Below are positions 35,128 through 45,668 of a stretch of 64,000 nt of DNA, one piece after another. The notes below the pieces were generated by a model. It was given only the letters and a program-made list of their open reading frames with translations, was not told the origin of the DNA and ran no database searches. This DNA is from Malania oleifera (Eukaryota; Streptophyta; Magnoliopsida; Santalales; Ximeniaceae). Every line of letters starts with the position of its first letter. Position 1 is the stretch's first letter. The translations under genes and the position numbers were made by a program. The stretch lies in assembly GCF_029873635.1 (NCBI RefSeq), contig NC_080423.1:99634991-99698990 (forward strand). Direction: 5' to 3'.

Positions 35128-37131
35128 TTTCCCGAATATGCAATCCTCATACATTTCAATCTCGACCTACCGTAGACCACTTAATTTCCCTTTTGAGTGC
35201 ATCACCCTGAGTCCTTTCTCATTCATATGATCGAGTCATTGGTGCCAGATGTTGCTGTCGTCATTTTCTACAGCAACTGAAATAGACATGGAAGCATTGG
35301 AGGTTAGATAAAGTGTTCTACTTTTCATACCTCACGCAATTGTTAGTACACCTTTTGAAACCTTCCATTTATCGCTAATGAATGTTATCGTGTATCCCTC
35401 ATCTGCCAGTTGACCAACTGAGATCAAATTCTTTCTCATGTATGGAATATATCTGACATCCTTCAGCTTCCATATTGACATGTTTATCTTGATCTTCACA
35501 ACTCCCTTGCCAGCTATGTCGCAAGGATGGTCATTGCCAAGGTACACCGTACCGAAACTACCTGGTGTGTATTTCTCTAGGCAATCTTTACAGCAAATGA
35601 CATGAAATGAGGCTGCAGAATCTAAGACACAAGAGTCTTGCTTGCTTTCCAAAGAGGATATCAATGCATCTTTCGTCTCAGATTCCTTTCTTAGTCCTTT
35701 GCACTGGTTTTTTAAATACCCGACCTTTCCACAGTTCTAGCACTCAACGTTCTTTGTGCCATGCGAACCTCTGGGATTTCTGGATCTAGACCATCTAGTC
35801 CTAGATCTACCACGATTGTTTGATCATCCATGCCCACTTCCTTTTCCTTGACTATCTATGTTCAAGGCTGAACTTGAAGTGAAGACATTATTTGACTACA
35901 TTCTGATTTCTTCTGTCAAAATCATGCTGATGACCTCATTGTATTTTAGTTTTGATTTTCCTACGGAGCTACTGATCACGAAAAAAATACCTTTCCAACT
36001 CACAGGCAGCTGACTAAGAACTAATAGGGCACAGATCTCACTATCAAATGTAGTTTCAACCGAGGCGAGTTGATCTGACAGCTCGTTGAAATTGTTCAGT
36101 TGTCTGCTAAAACTTTCACCTATAGGCATATTCATGGTAAACAACCTTTTCATTAGATGTACCCTATTCGCGGCTGATGGCTGCTCGTATATATTGGATA
36201 GGTCATCCATAAAAGACTTGGTGGTTAATAAGTGCTTGATATTGAAGGCAGCATACTTTGCCAATGTCATTCTGATAGCTTTGAGAGCCTTTTGGTCAAG
36301 CAACTCTCACTTGATCTCCTTCATGGATTCTGGCTTCTCCTTCAATGGTAAGTGCAACTCTTTACCAAACAAGTAGTCCTAAATTTGCATTTTCCAGAAA
36401 CCGAAGTTGGTGCTATCAAACATCTCGATCTATGAGCTTTTTTTTTGGACATCTCAATTCACTAATCTAGATATGGAATTAGCTCAAATGGACAGTACGG
36501 TTGGATCCGAAACAGTCAAAAACCTTTAAAATGGTTCAATTTTTTTGAAAAATAGATCTGAAATGGCTCCGAAAAGTTCGGTCAAAGTTCTAATCAAACC
36601 TGGTCAAAACATGGTCAACTTTAACGGAATATTCCCTTAACTAACGGAATATTCTCATGTTGTTACTAATGTCGTCTGCTGATGTGTCACTGTAGGGCCC
36701 ACCTGCTAATGTGGTATTGCGGCCCACCTGCTGATGTGGCCGAGTGTGGTCCCCTGTTGGCGTGGCACCATGGGGCCACCACCTGACATGGTGCGTTGAC
36801 GTTTCATTAATGTCAGCGTCTTCAACCTCCAGATGCTCACCGACTGATCGCTGGCATGTGGGAGCGTATGAGACCACTTGTTGATCACCTACCGGCGCGT
36901 GAGGGCACAAGGGGTGTGTGGGAATGCCGCCTAGTCGTTGGTGGCACGTGCAAGCGCGTGCATTGTCGTCCGAGCTCTGTTCAAGCTCCGATTGCCATCG
37001 TTGGCTTCGTCTCAATGAGAGGAATGCGATGGTCGCCTCAAAACTGAGTTTTGAGCTACTGGACAGAAACTGCAATCTGGAAATTTTGCTTAAATCTAGC
37101 AATTTTGCTCCAACCTCTCTCTGATATCAAT
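35128..37131 (-). mobile_element. Copia fragment (gag, protease, leader), copy 2
   Basis: Same element as 15037-17069. Protease (VLDSAASFHVICC) and gag (MKRLFTMNMPIGESFSRQLN; LSQLPVSWKGI) read on the minus strand, followed by a leader with the CTGATGTGGC-type repeats and a primer site TGATATCAGAG against the LTR. It is truncated at 35128 and has several breaks. Confidence 0.85.
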
Positions 37132-37317
37132 TGTTGGGGTGGATTTAAAAGCAACAATCACACACGGGCAAAAATATATAACAAAAATTGAACACCAAAT
37201 TTTACATGGTTCGGTCCAACTTGACCTATGTCCATGGAGCACACACCAATTCACTATAACCGAGAGAATAATACAAGGAGGAGAAGGATAGTGCCTTCAA
37301 CTCAACTCTCTCTCTCT

Positions 37318-37380
<63 letters not shown>

Positions 37381-37757
37381 GCACACAACGGCACACAACT
37401 CTACACTACAACACACTTCCACACATAAATACAATGGGGGGTAAAATTTAACCCTCAGGGTGTGGTTCAGGTGATAGTGCGGGTTACGGGAGTGCCTCTC
37501 ACGAGGTCAGGTGTTCAAACCCTTCTGTGTTCGTTTCCACCCCTAAATTCCTGAAATTTACCTCCTTTTGAAGTTGTGGGGTTGGGTTCAAGGGGTGCAG
37601 GATTAGTCACGTGGATCTTAAAATGGACACGTAGAAATCCAGTGCGTAATTAAAAAAAAAAGGGATAAAATTTAAAGATTTGTGGCTTAATGTCGGTCAT
37701 GTGGCCAAGGTTGGTGGAGGGCGGCTGGTCTCCATCTACTGTTAGTCTCCATTCAAC
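37132..37757 (-). repeat. Copia LTR beside CYP72A copy 2
   Basis: Starts TGTTGGGG. It contains a (CT)n tract at about 37304-37378 and a SINE at 37452-37665. Its edge lies about 170 bp upstream of the copy 2 start codon, in antisense orientation, as in copy 1. Confidence 0.85.
37452..37665 (+). mobile_element. SINE, tRNA-related
   Basis: About 214 bp ending in an A-run (37652-37661), flanked by the 10 bp repeat TAAAATTTAA at 37442-37451 and 37666-37675. An A-box-like GTGGTTCAGGTGATAGTG and a B-box-like GTGTTCAAACCC (37511-37522) mark an internal RNA polymerase III promoter. The related copia LTR at 1258-1748 has no insert at this site. Confidence 0.8.
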
Positions 37758-37928
37758 GTAGAAAACGAAAGGCAGCGGACGACTTTTAGCATGACTTTAC
37801 CCGCAAGAAAGAAAGACAAATATTTTAACAGAACAAATGACAAGGGAAGAGCAGCAATGAATTCCTAAGCACCCTGCCTCTAGCAAGCCTGACAAAACTG
37901 GTTCCATCGAGCTTAAGAAGAAGAGAAA

Positions 37929-40153
37929 ATGGATGGTCTCATGCTCAGGAGTCTGCTCTTGTCCACTGCAATACTGCTTCTGTACTCTGTTCTGAGAGCT
38001 GTTTACACCATTTGGTGGGGACCCAAAAACCTGGAGAAGCGTTTAAGACAGCAGGGGATAAGATGTACCTCTTACAAGCTTTTTTATGGTGACAAGAAAG
38101 ACTTCCTGAGATTAAACAGGGAAGCGTTGTCCAAACCCATTAGCCTAAATCACAAGATTGCATCACGGGTGCTTCCATTCACTCATCATATGGTTCAAAC
38201 ATATGGTAAGCAACTGATTAAAATCCCTCAGTCAACAAAATACATGTTCTGTTTTTCTTTTTCCTTTTCTGGGAGTTCTCAAGTTTCTAGGATACATCAG
38301 CAGGGTACAAAAATTTCTTTCCTAAGATTGACTTCTCAATGGGTTTAATGTAAAATTGAAGAAATATACATGGCAACAGGAAAATTTTGTGTAGAATGGT
38401 TTGGAACGAGAGCTAGGCTGATAATTGCGGACCCAGAGCTCATCAGGCTAGCATTAACAGAGAAGGACGGCCACATCCAAAAGCAAAAACAGAACCCTCT
38501 TCTTAAGATAATCGATCTGGGCCTCTTTGCCTTGGACGGGGAGAAATGGGCAAAGCGCAGAACATTGATGACTCCTGCCTTTCACCATGGCAAGTTAAAG
38601 GCACGTACCTCTCACAATTTCATCCTAAGGATTAATATTCATGTCGGACACTACAATTTATCATTTATTCAATAAAGTCTTTTGGGGATTTTTTTTTTTC
38701 TCTACACTAATTTTCAGTAGAAAGTGTAAATTTTTAGCAGCAGTTGTCAATTTTTGTTGAGCAGGGGATGGAATACTAATGGAATGATATGGGTTTTCCT
38801 AGAAACTAAATATTTTCAATAATCATGATGCCTCCTATGACTTGGGAGTTCTAAAGTTGTATTTAACAGGGGATGGGGCCATCCTTTTCAACCAGCTGCT
38901 GCAACATGATTGACCGGTGGAACGAACTGGTTAGTCCTGAAGGATCATGCGAACTGGATGTTGCGCTAGAATTGCAAAATCTTACCGGTGATGTCATTGC
39001 TCGAACAGCCTTTGGAAGTAGCTATGAAGCCGGAAAGAAGATATTTGAATTCCAGAAAGAGCAGGCAACGCTGGCGATGGAAGCTTTCGCAGCCTTCTAT
39101 TTTCCTGGTCTCAGGTGCACTGCTCAGTCCTTCTAACTTCAATTTAAGAGTCATCATTTTGTGAAGATAATTTTAACTTCCAAAACCCGACTTTTCTTTG
39201 AAACACGACCTTACTCCTTATATTATACTTCCGTTATATGCTTTTTTCACTTTAGATTCATACCCACAAAGAAAAACAGAAGGAGATATTATCTAGACAA
39301 TGAGATCAAAACGACAATAAGGGGCATTATTCGAGAAAAAGAGCAGGCAAAGAAAAACACAGAATCAAGCAGCACTGATTTATTGGGTTTGCTGTTACAA
39401 TGCAAAGAACAGAAGGATAATGAGATGACAATTGAGGATGTGATTGAAGAATGCAGGTTATTCTACTTGGCTGGCCAAGAGACTGTTGCTAACCTGCTAA
39501 CATGGACGATCATCGCCTTATCAATGCATCCGAATTGGCAAGAGAAGGCAAGAGAAGAGGTTCTGCAGATTTGGGGGCAGAAAAATCCTGATGTTGGAGG
39601 CATAAACCATCTCAAGATTGTAAGTACACTTCCGTTTATGCTACGCACAAAGGTGCTAGAAACAACACGAACACTTGAACCCACATCATTTTAGAAGCTA
39701 GTAGTTGCTTATGGAGGTAATTTGCAGGTCCCCATGGTAGTACATGAAGTCTTAAGGCTATATCCACCGGTGGCATTTTTGTTACGACAGACTCATCAAA
39801 GAACAAATATAGGGGGATTGTCCATCCCAGAAGGGATCGACCTTTTCTTACCTGTGCTGCTTCTTCATCATGACCCAGACTACTGGGGTGACGATGTTGA
39901 AGAATTCAAACCAGAGAGATTTGCTGAAGGGGTTTCCAAGGCATCCAAGGATCAAAAGGCATTCTACCCATTTGGATGGGGACCCAGAGTCTGTATTGGC
40001 CAAAACTTTGCAATGATGGAAGCAAAGATAGCATTGGCCATGATTTTGCAGCATTTTTGGTTTGAGCTCTCACCCACTTACACTCATGCTCCTTTTACTG
40101 TCATTACTCTTCAACCACAACATGGAGCTCCAATAATACTACACCAAATCTGA
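37929..40153 (+). CDS. Cytochrome P450, CYP72A-like (copy 2)
   Basis: Paralogue of copy 1 with the same predicted role: an ER-anchored haem monooxygenase of unknown substrate. Predicted exons 37929-38205, 38380-38600, 38870-39114, 39256-39619 and 39728-40153 have exactly the lengths of copy 1 and give 510 residues. It keeps the membrane anchor, AGQET in the I-helix, EVLR, PERF and the haem loop [10 protein letters not shown] (Cys458). After AGQET it has Val where copy 1 has Thr. Intron 2 (269 bp) again needs a GC donor, here the weaker GCACGT. Intron 4 contains an in-frame stop, so it must be spliced. Differences from copy 1 cluster at residues 134-145 (VNILSLGLSALE versus [12 protein letters not shown]), near substrate-recognition site 1. 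Confidence 0.9.
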
Positions 40154-40514
40154 GGTGTTTACGTGACAGGAACGTCATCTATATCCAAGGTGTTGTCAAT
40201 TAGCAGGAAAATATTGTTCTTCGATTTTCTTGGAAACTATATGGTTCTGTATTTCAGGGGGAAAAACGGTGATTTTTCCTTTTTGTTCAACGGTTGCAAG
40301 ATATCTCAAGAGTGTTTCATTGCTAAATTCATAATACTAATTAAATAAATTCTACAATTTTTTTTTTTTTTTAAAACATGTATTCAAAAAGTGAAAACTA
40401 ATCAAATGACTCAAATGAAATTAAAAATGAACCTTCCTCATTTGAAACTTGGAAAAATATTAGAAAAAGAAAGGGAAAGGAAAATTTAAAGGAATAAACT
40501 TTTTCATGTTTTTT
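40154..40514 (+). other. 3' flank of CYP72A copy 2
   Basis: Close match to 20306-20679, including the AATTAAATAAATT stretch with a candidate poly(A) signal. No gene. Confidence 0.6.
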
Positions 40515-41235
40515 TTTTTAACTAAAGGAGGGCGGCACTTCTAATTATTTATTGATATACCCTCACTTTTGGTAGAAAAATACCGCCGTTACATGACAAG
40601 CATTGAAAGATTATAAATAAAAGAGACATTAAAGGTCTCTCAAAAACAACACCAACATCCAATCAAAACAGAATTACAAATCCAAACAAAGTTAAATAAG
40701 AAACAAATCTACATAGGCCTAGTAAAAACAAAAATAATAAAATAAACTAAAATCAAAAAATCTATACCAACCATATAAAATCGAGAGGATGAACTAATGA
40801 CGAAGGAAAGTGAGACCCAACCTATCCATCAAAAGGATACCTTTCATAGAATGTGGTAAAAGGTGTTGTCCTTCGTAGATGACATTGTTTCCCATTTCTC
40901 TTTCTCTAGTAAGAAAATTAGCTACACTATTTCCTTCCCTATATTGATGGATCACCATGAAATTCACTCCTTCTAGCTCCCCCACAAGGTCCTCCCAAAA
41001 ATACCACAAGGTACATCTACATTTCCGAAACCAATCAACAACAATTCTCGAGTTACTTTCAATAATCACATTAAAATAATGTAATTGTTTGCATAAATGA
41101 ATTCCTTTCATAATTGCTTTTAATTCCGCACTATTGTTCGTACCATTGCCAAAATAGTTTGAAAAAATCGCTTTCACCATGCCATGGCAGTCCCGAATGA
41201 TTCCTCTACCTCCTGAAGTGCTGGATTGCCCCTAC
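40515..41235 (-). mobile_element. LINE remnant, copy 2, first part (RNase H)
   Basis: Minus-strand RNase H-like sequence (NSAELKAIMKGIHLCK; VIIESNSRIVVDW; YREGNSVANFL). As in copy 1, the ESDS block has Asn in place of Asp, and here the last conserved Asp position also reads Asn (VANFL for AADFL). It is interrupted by the SIRE-like insertion and resumes at 49680. Confidence 0.8.
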
Positions 41236-43299
41236 TGAAATTAGGAATGGCTTCCCAAGAGAGGAGGTGAATTGGCTTTTAAAAAATTTCTTTTCATTCC
41301 TTTTAAAATTCTTAAACTTATTTTGTTTCTTTTAACCAATTCGTAACTTATTTGTTTAATTCTTTAATCAATCAAGAACATCAAGAACTTAGTTCTTTTA
41401 TCCAATCAATAACACAATTAAACAACCAATCAATTAAACACAATCAAACATTCAATTTTCAACCACGCTTTGAAAGTAGAAACAATCAATCAATTAATCA
41501 CAATTTTCAAATCAACACACCCAATTTGATTGCCAAATATAAATTCACTTCAGCACAATAAGATTGATGTAAAATTCAAGATTTAGCACTTTTGGAATAC
41601 AAACACTATCTAATCAATCTCAAGCTTTATACCATTCAATCGCAATATATCTTTTGTTGTTAGCCCTGGACTTGAAATTGTAAGCCCTGCAGTTGAATTA
41701 TAATTTATACTTTAGCTTATATAGATTTACTTCTTCAATATGTTTTTCAACAACACATTCACACTCTTTTCAATATTCAGAACTCAATTAAACTCTGAGT
41801 TAATTTATCGTTGGGGTGTTAACCAAGTAACGTACTCCCGTATCGTTTCTGCAAAATATGGTATAACCAACGTACTCCCTTTCAGTATCCGCAACTCAAA
41901 TCAAAATTAAACTTTAAGTTTACTTGATTTCTATATTACGTAGTATATATGATTGTCAAATTACACCAACCACGCAATTTAAATATGCTCTGAAAATAAA
42001 GAATAGGAAAAGAGAGAGTGAGACAGAGATTTTTACGAGGTTCGGCTTATACCCAGCCTACGTCCTCGCCTTTGGCAAACCACCAAAGGATTCACTAAAC
42101 TTGTTCCTTTAACGGGCGGAACAATACCTTTACAGCACTCCTTAGTTAAGGTTAGAATCCGCCTTCTCCAAATGATATCCCCTCGTTCGGTCACTCCTTA
42201 CATAGGCTAGAGCCCGCCTCTCAAAGAAATGTCCCATCGCTTAGCCAACGATCCAAACAACCATTGGAATCATCAATCTACAAGAAATAATTCAAATAGA
42301 TGTGTACAAATAATGCTCACCCAAAGAGCTGATTAGTACACGTTAGAAACTAATATACTCCAAAATCAAAATATCAAAAAAATGAAGTAAGAAGCTCTAT
42401 GTGAATATCACCGGATTACTTCTCTTTGATGTGGATCAAGAACTTAAATTGAATGCTTCAGAGAAATTGTAAAAGCTCAGAGATTTTTCAGAAAATTTCG
42501 CAGCAATTCAGAACTTTAGAAACAAAATAGCAAGAGCTTTGACTGAAAGATATCTTGAAGGAATTTTCAATTGCTTGGTGTATTTTGATTCTTATAAACC
42601 ATGTATATATAGGCTTCAAAAATACTTTCATTCGTGCTCCCCAAGTTTCCTTGGAGTGCCCTCAAAGTTTCCAAAAATATTAGGGTGCAAGTCAATCAAA
42701 TATGAAAAAGAAAGGTTTAAAAAATCTGCCTATTGTCGTACTTCGGTTGCCTGAAGTCCAACCTCAGTAGCCTGAGGTACGTTCAGGAGCCTGAAGACAC
42801 AGGGTCAAGCGCTTGAAGGTACACTGCCTGCTTAATTTTCATCAGCAAAAATCTTCAGTTGCCTGAGGTTTTAACCTCATTCACCTAGGCAGTACACAAC
42901 TACTTTCATTCTTTCTTTTTCAAAGACTTTTAGTTTCTTTGCTTTCTTACTCTTGAAAAACATTTTCTTGGGATATTAAAAGAAAATCTCTAAGTCCATA
43001 TTTATCCCCTAATGAGTTTCATTTCATTCATAATGACATTTTTAACTTTGAAGTACTTACATGAAGATTTCCTAACAAAATAAACATTTCTTGTTCTTTT
43101 AAACTTCATAACTCTCTTGAAGCTTTGAGTTCATTCCATCTTCAGATGTCTTTGAGCTTCCCTTTTTGATCTCTTCAAGATATATCTCATACTTTCAAAT
43201 TTCCTAAAAAACATTATTACTTGAACACACAATGTCATCAAACCTTTTCTTCATTTGTTATCATCAAAACAAGAGGTTAAGCCTTGTAAGGCCAACAAT
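41236..43299 (-). repeat. 3' LTR of the SIRE-like element
   Basis: 2064 bp, TGAAATTAGG to AGGCCAACA. A minus-strand TATA box (CTATATATACA, about 42601-42612) has a cluster of AGGCGCCT-like palindromic copies upstream at about 42735-42900. Confidence 0.88.
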
Positions 43300-43729
43300 C
43301 TCCCCCTTTTTGATGATGACAAATAAGGAGTAAAAATTTATAAAAACTTAACACGCTCCCCTTTACAATAAGCATAGATTCAAATTTATGAACATTTAGC
43401 ATAGTATATGGTCAACATATAATGTGTGCATATTCAATTCAACTCAACAATTTCAAATATTCTAATCTCAAATATTCTATTCAGCTCAATATTCCACTCA
43501 GCTTTAATTCAAGTTTTTGCTCTCTCTAAACAATCTCTCCCCCTTTGACATCATAAAAAAGGGTGCATAATTTGAATTCAAAGAGCAAAGAATTATATGC
43601 ATAAATCTTAACACTCCCCCTTACAATTAGCATACTTCAAGAATTTCTCATAAAGTTTAGAAGTTTCAAAGTTTTGCAAATTTATCATTAATAATAGAAC
43701 TTGTAATACATCAAATGGATAACAAAGCA

Positions 43730-45055
43730 TTTCAAAGTTTCAGAACTTCAAAGCTAGAACCAAATACATAAAAAGACTCATAGTCTTTGCTCAAACATAC
43801 TTTCCTTTCTTCTTCTTCTTCTTCTTCATCGTCTCCTTCCTCTTCTTCAGATGCCTCAGTTGAATCATCACTGCAGGGTATGGAGCTAGTGCCCATAAGA
43901 TCACCATGTGAGGAACTAGCTTGTGCCTGCTTAATGCGCGTAAGACGCTGATCTATGGATTTAAGACCATCACGCATATCTCAGCTAAAAGATGTGAATA
44001 CATTATAGAATGGCATGAACCAAGAAGGAGTTTTGGTTACAGATTCTTGTGACTGAGTCCGACATGAAATAGGAGGTGCAGCAGCTGCTCTTCGTTGTCT
44101 TCCCCCTTTAAAGAACCACTCCTGATTTCGTTTTTCATATCCCATCTGTTTGAGAGTAGTTGAGGTGAAGAGTTCATATCTAGTCCTCTTGATGAACAAG
44201 TCTGTCGGTGAGGCAATACTTAATTTTGAAAAAATAAGACTGAGAGCTCCATCATAAGGAAGGGTAATTCGGGATGCATCAAGCTTAGCCCACATCCATT
44301 TTATGATAAGGTTGGCTAAGTCAAGTTTCTTTCCTTTTAACAAACACCACATAACAAAACAATCGGCATAAGAAAGATGGTCGTAGGATCCAGCTTGTGG
44401 TAGAATGTTGTTGGTGATAATTTTCTAGAGAATTTGAGCTATCAGGTTTAGTTGCTTATACAATGGTGGATGCCCAAAGTAAGTTGGTTCATTCTCCATA
44501 ACTAATGGCAAAAATTCTTCAGGTGTAAAGTCTTGTTGAAGCATCCATGATTGTCCTAATGTTAGGCATTCAAAATTTCTAGGAGAGACATTCAGAATGG
44601 ATGCTAAGGATTCAGATGAAAGCACTATCTTCTTACCCTTCACTTTAGTTGATAAAGAATTTTCCTCAAGAGTCATGTTTGCATAGAAAATTTTTATCAA
44701 GTTAGGAAAAATTCCCTTGGCTTGATACTCAATGAAGTTTTTCCATCCAATGTTTTGAAATAAAGACAAAATCTCAGGAAATTCAGATTTGAAAAATTGG
44801 AGATCAAGTACCTTACCAAAGACTGGTTCAATTGTAAGAAGTCTAGTCCTATAACGATGTTTAGATTGAGAAGATACCAACCATTGTTCAATATTTCAGT
44901 CATCTTTACCAGAGGATGAGCAGCGATTTTTCGTTTGCTTAGTTCAAGGCATTGTGAGGCTTCTTTGAACAGCAGATGGTTCTTACCAAACCCTAGAGTA
45001 TGTATGATCGAACTTAGAAGCTTGAAAACTAAGATTTTGGTGCTAGTGATCAAAG
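43730..45055 (-). mobile_element. Second coding region of the SIRE-like element (envelope-like / plant transposon protein)
   Basis: Minus-strand translation contains VLDLQFFKSEFPEILSLF, IGWKNFIEYQAKGIFPNLIK, then IFYANMTLEENSLSTKVKG and a SESLASIL block. This pattern recurs in the so-called envelope-like or putative plant transposon proteins linked to plant retroelements. A Ser-rich, then Glu-rich tail follows. Function is unknown. No signal peptide or clear membrane segment is visible, so a true envelope role is not supported. It has a few breaks. Confidence 0.5.
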
Positions 45056-45137
45056 AAGGTAAGATGTTTGGAACTTCGGGTGAGTGGTAGGTTTTAGTTC
45101 AAGAGCCTGGAGTGTAAATGAAATAGGATTTCGCGTG

Positions 45138-45310
45138 TTTTAAATATAAGAACTTCGCGACTTCAGGCGCCTGAGAATAAGTATAGGCGCCTGAAGAATT
45201 TCCCGGGTGGAATTTCAACAGGCAGTAGCTGTTCGGTCGCCTAAGCTTTGTAGTTCAGGTGCCTGAGGTACATTTAGGATCCTGAAGTTGTCTACTCAGT
45301 CAACCGAAGT
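45138..45310 (-). promoter_or_regulatory. Possible internal promoter of the SIRE-like element
   Basis: On the minus strand, palindromic copies of TCAGGCGCCTGA lie at about 45155-45310. A TATA-like TTATATTTAAAA at about 45139-45150 follows, ahead of the second coding region. The arrangement mirrors the cluster upstream of the LTR TATA box. Function is inference. Confidence 0.4.
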
Positions 45311-45668
45311 GCATCAACTTCTGAATTTTTCTTATTTCTTTGTTTTGAACCTTTCTAACTTATTTCCCTTATTGTATAATGATTCAAGAATTATCCTTAT
45401 AACAAAATTTTATGCTTAAGCTCAATAATTTCATTTTCAATTTTTTAATATAATGAGTTATACTTTTCAATATAAATCAAGTCAAGTTAGCATATCAACA
45501 CATCATATGTAGGCAAGTAAGCATGTAGCATGTAATATCAAGGTGCTTATATAATAAGCTCAGATTTGATATTTTCTATATATATTTCCTTAAGTTAAGC
45601 TTTGTAAAAGGTCATCCTATGATTTTGGCCAACAATGCCATTTTCTATTTTATATATGTGTGAAGTCA

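Larger units (their letters stand above)
31137..35128 (+). mobile_element. Gypsy element, 5' half only (GTCGAC-box family)
   Basis: 5' LTR 31137-33507 (2371 bp) has 8-base inverted ends, TGTAATGA and TCATTACA. A primer site TGGTATCAAAGCC follows it at about 33510-33522. Gag starts near 33831 and includes [24 protein letters not shown] and two zinc knuckles (CTRCGRRHPSEC and CYRCGRPGHMAQAC). A protease DTG box (LFDTGVKHSFI) is near 34960. This arrangement fits chromoviruses of the Tekay type. The element stops at 35128 where the duplicated copia segment begins, and it has a few breaks. No 3' LTR is present. Confidence 0.88.

Noticed and set aside
37452-37665. tRNA gene
   Set aside because: Promoter boxes are present but there is no cloverleaf-capable complete tRNA; the A-tail and target repeats indicate a SINE.
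38370-38675. Separate start codon for P450 exon 2 of copy 2
   Set aside because: The ATG lies in the end of intron 1; the exon is joined to 38205 by a standard GT-AG intron.
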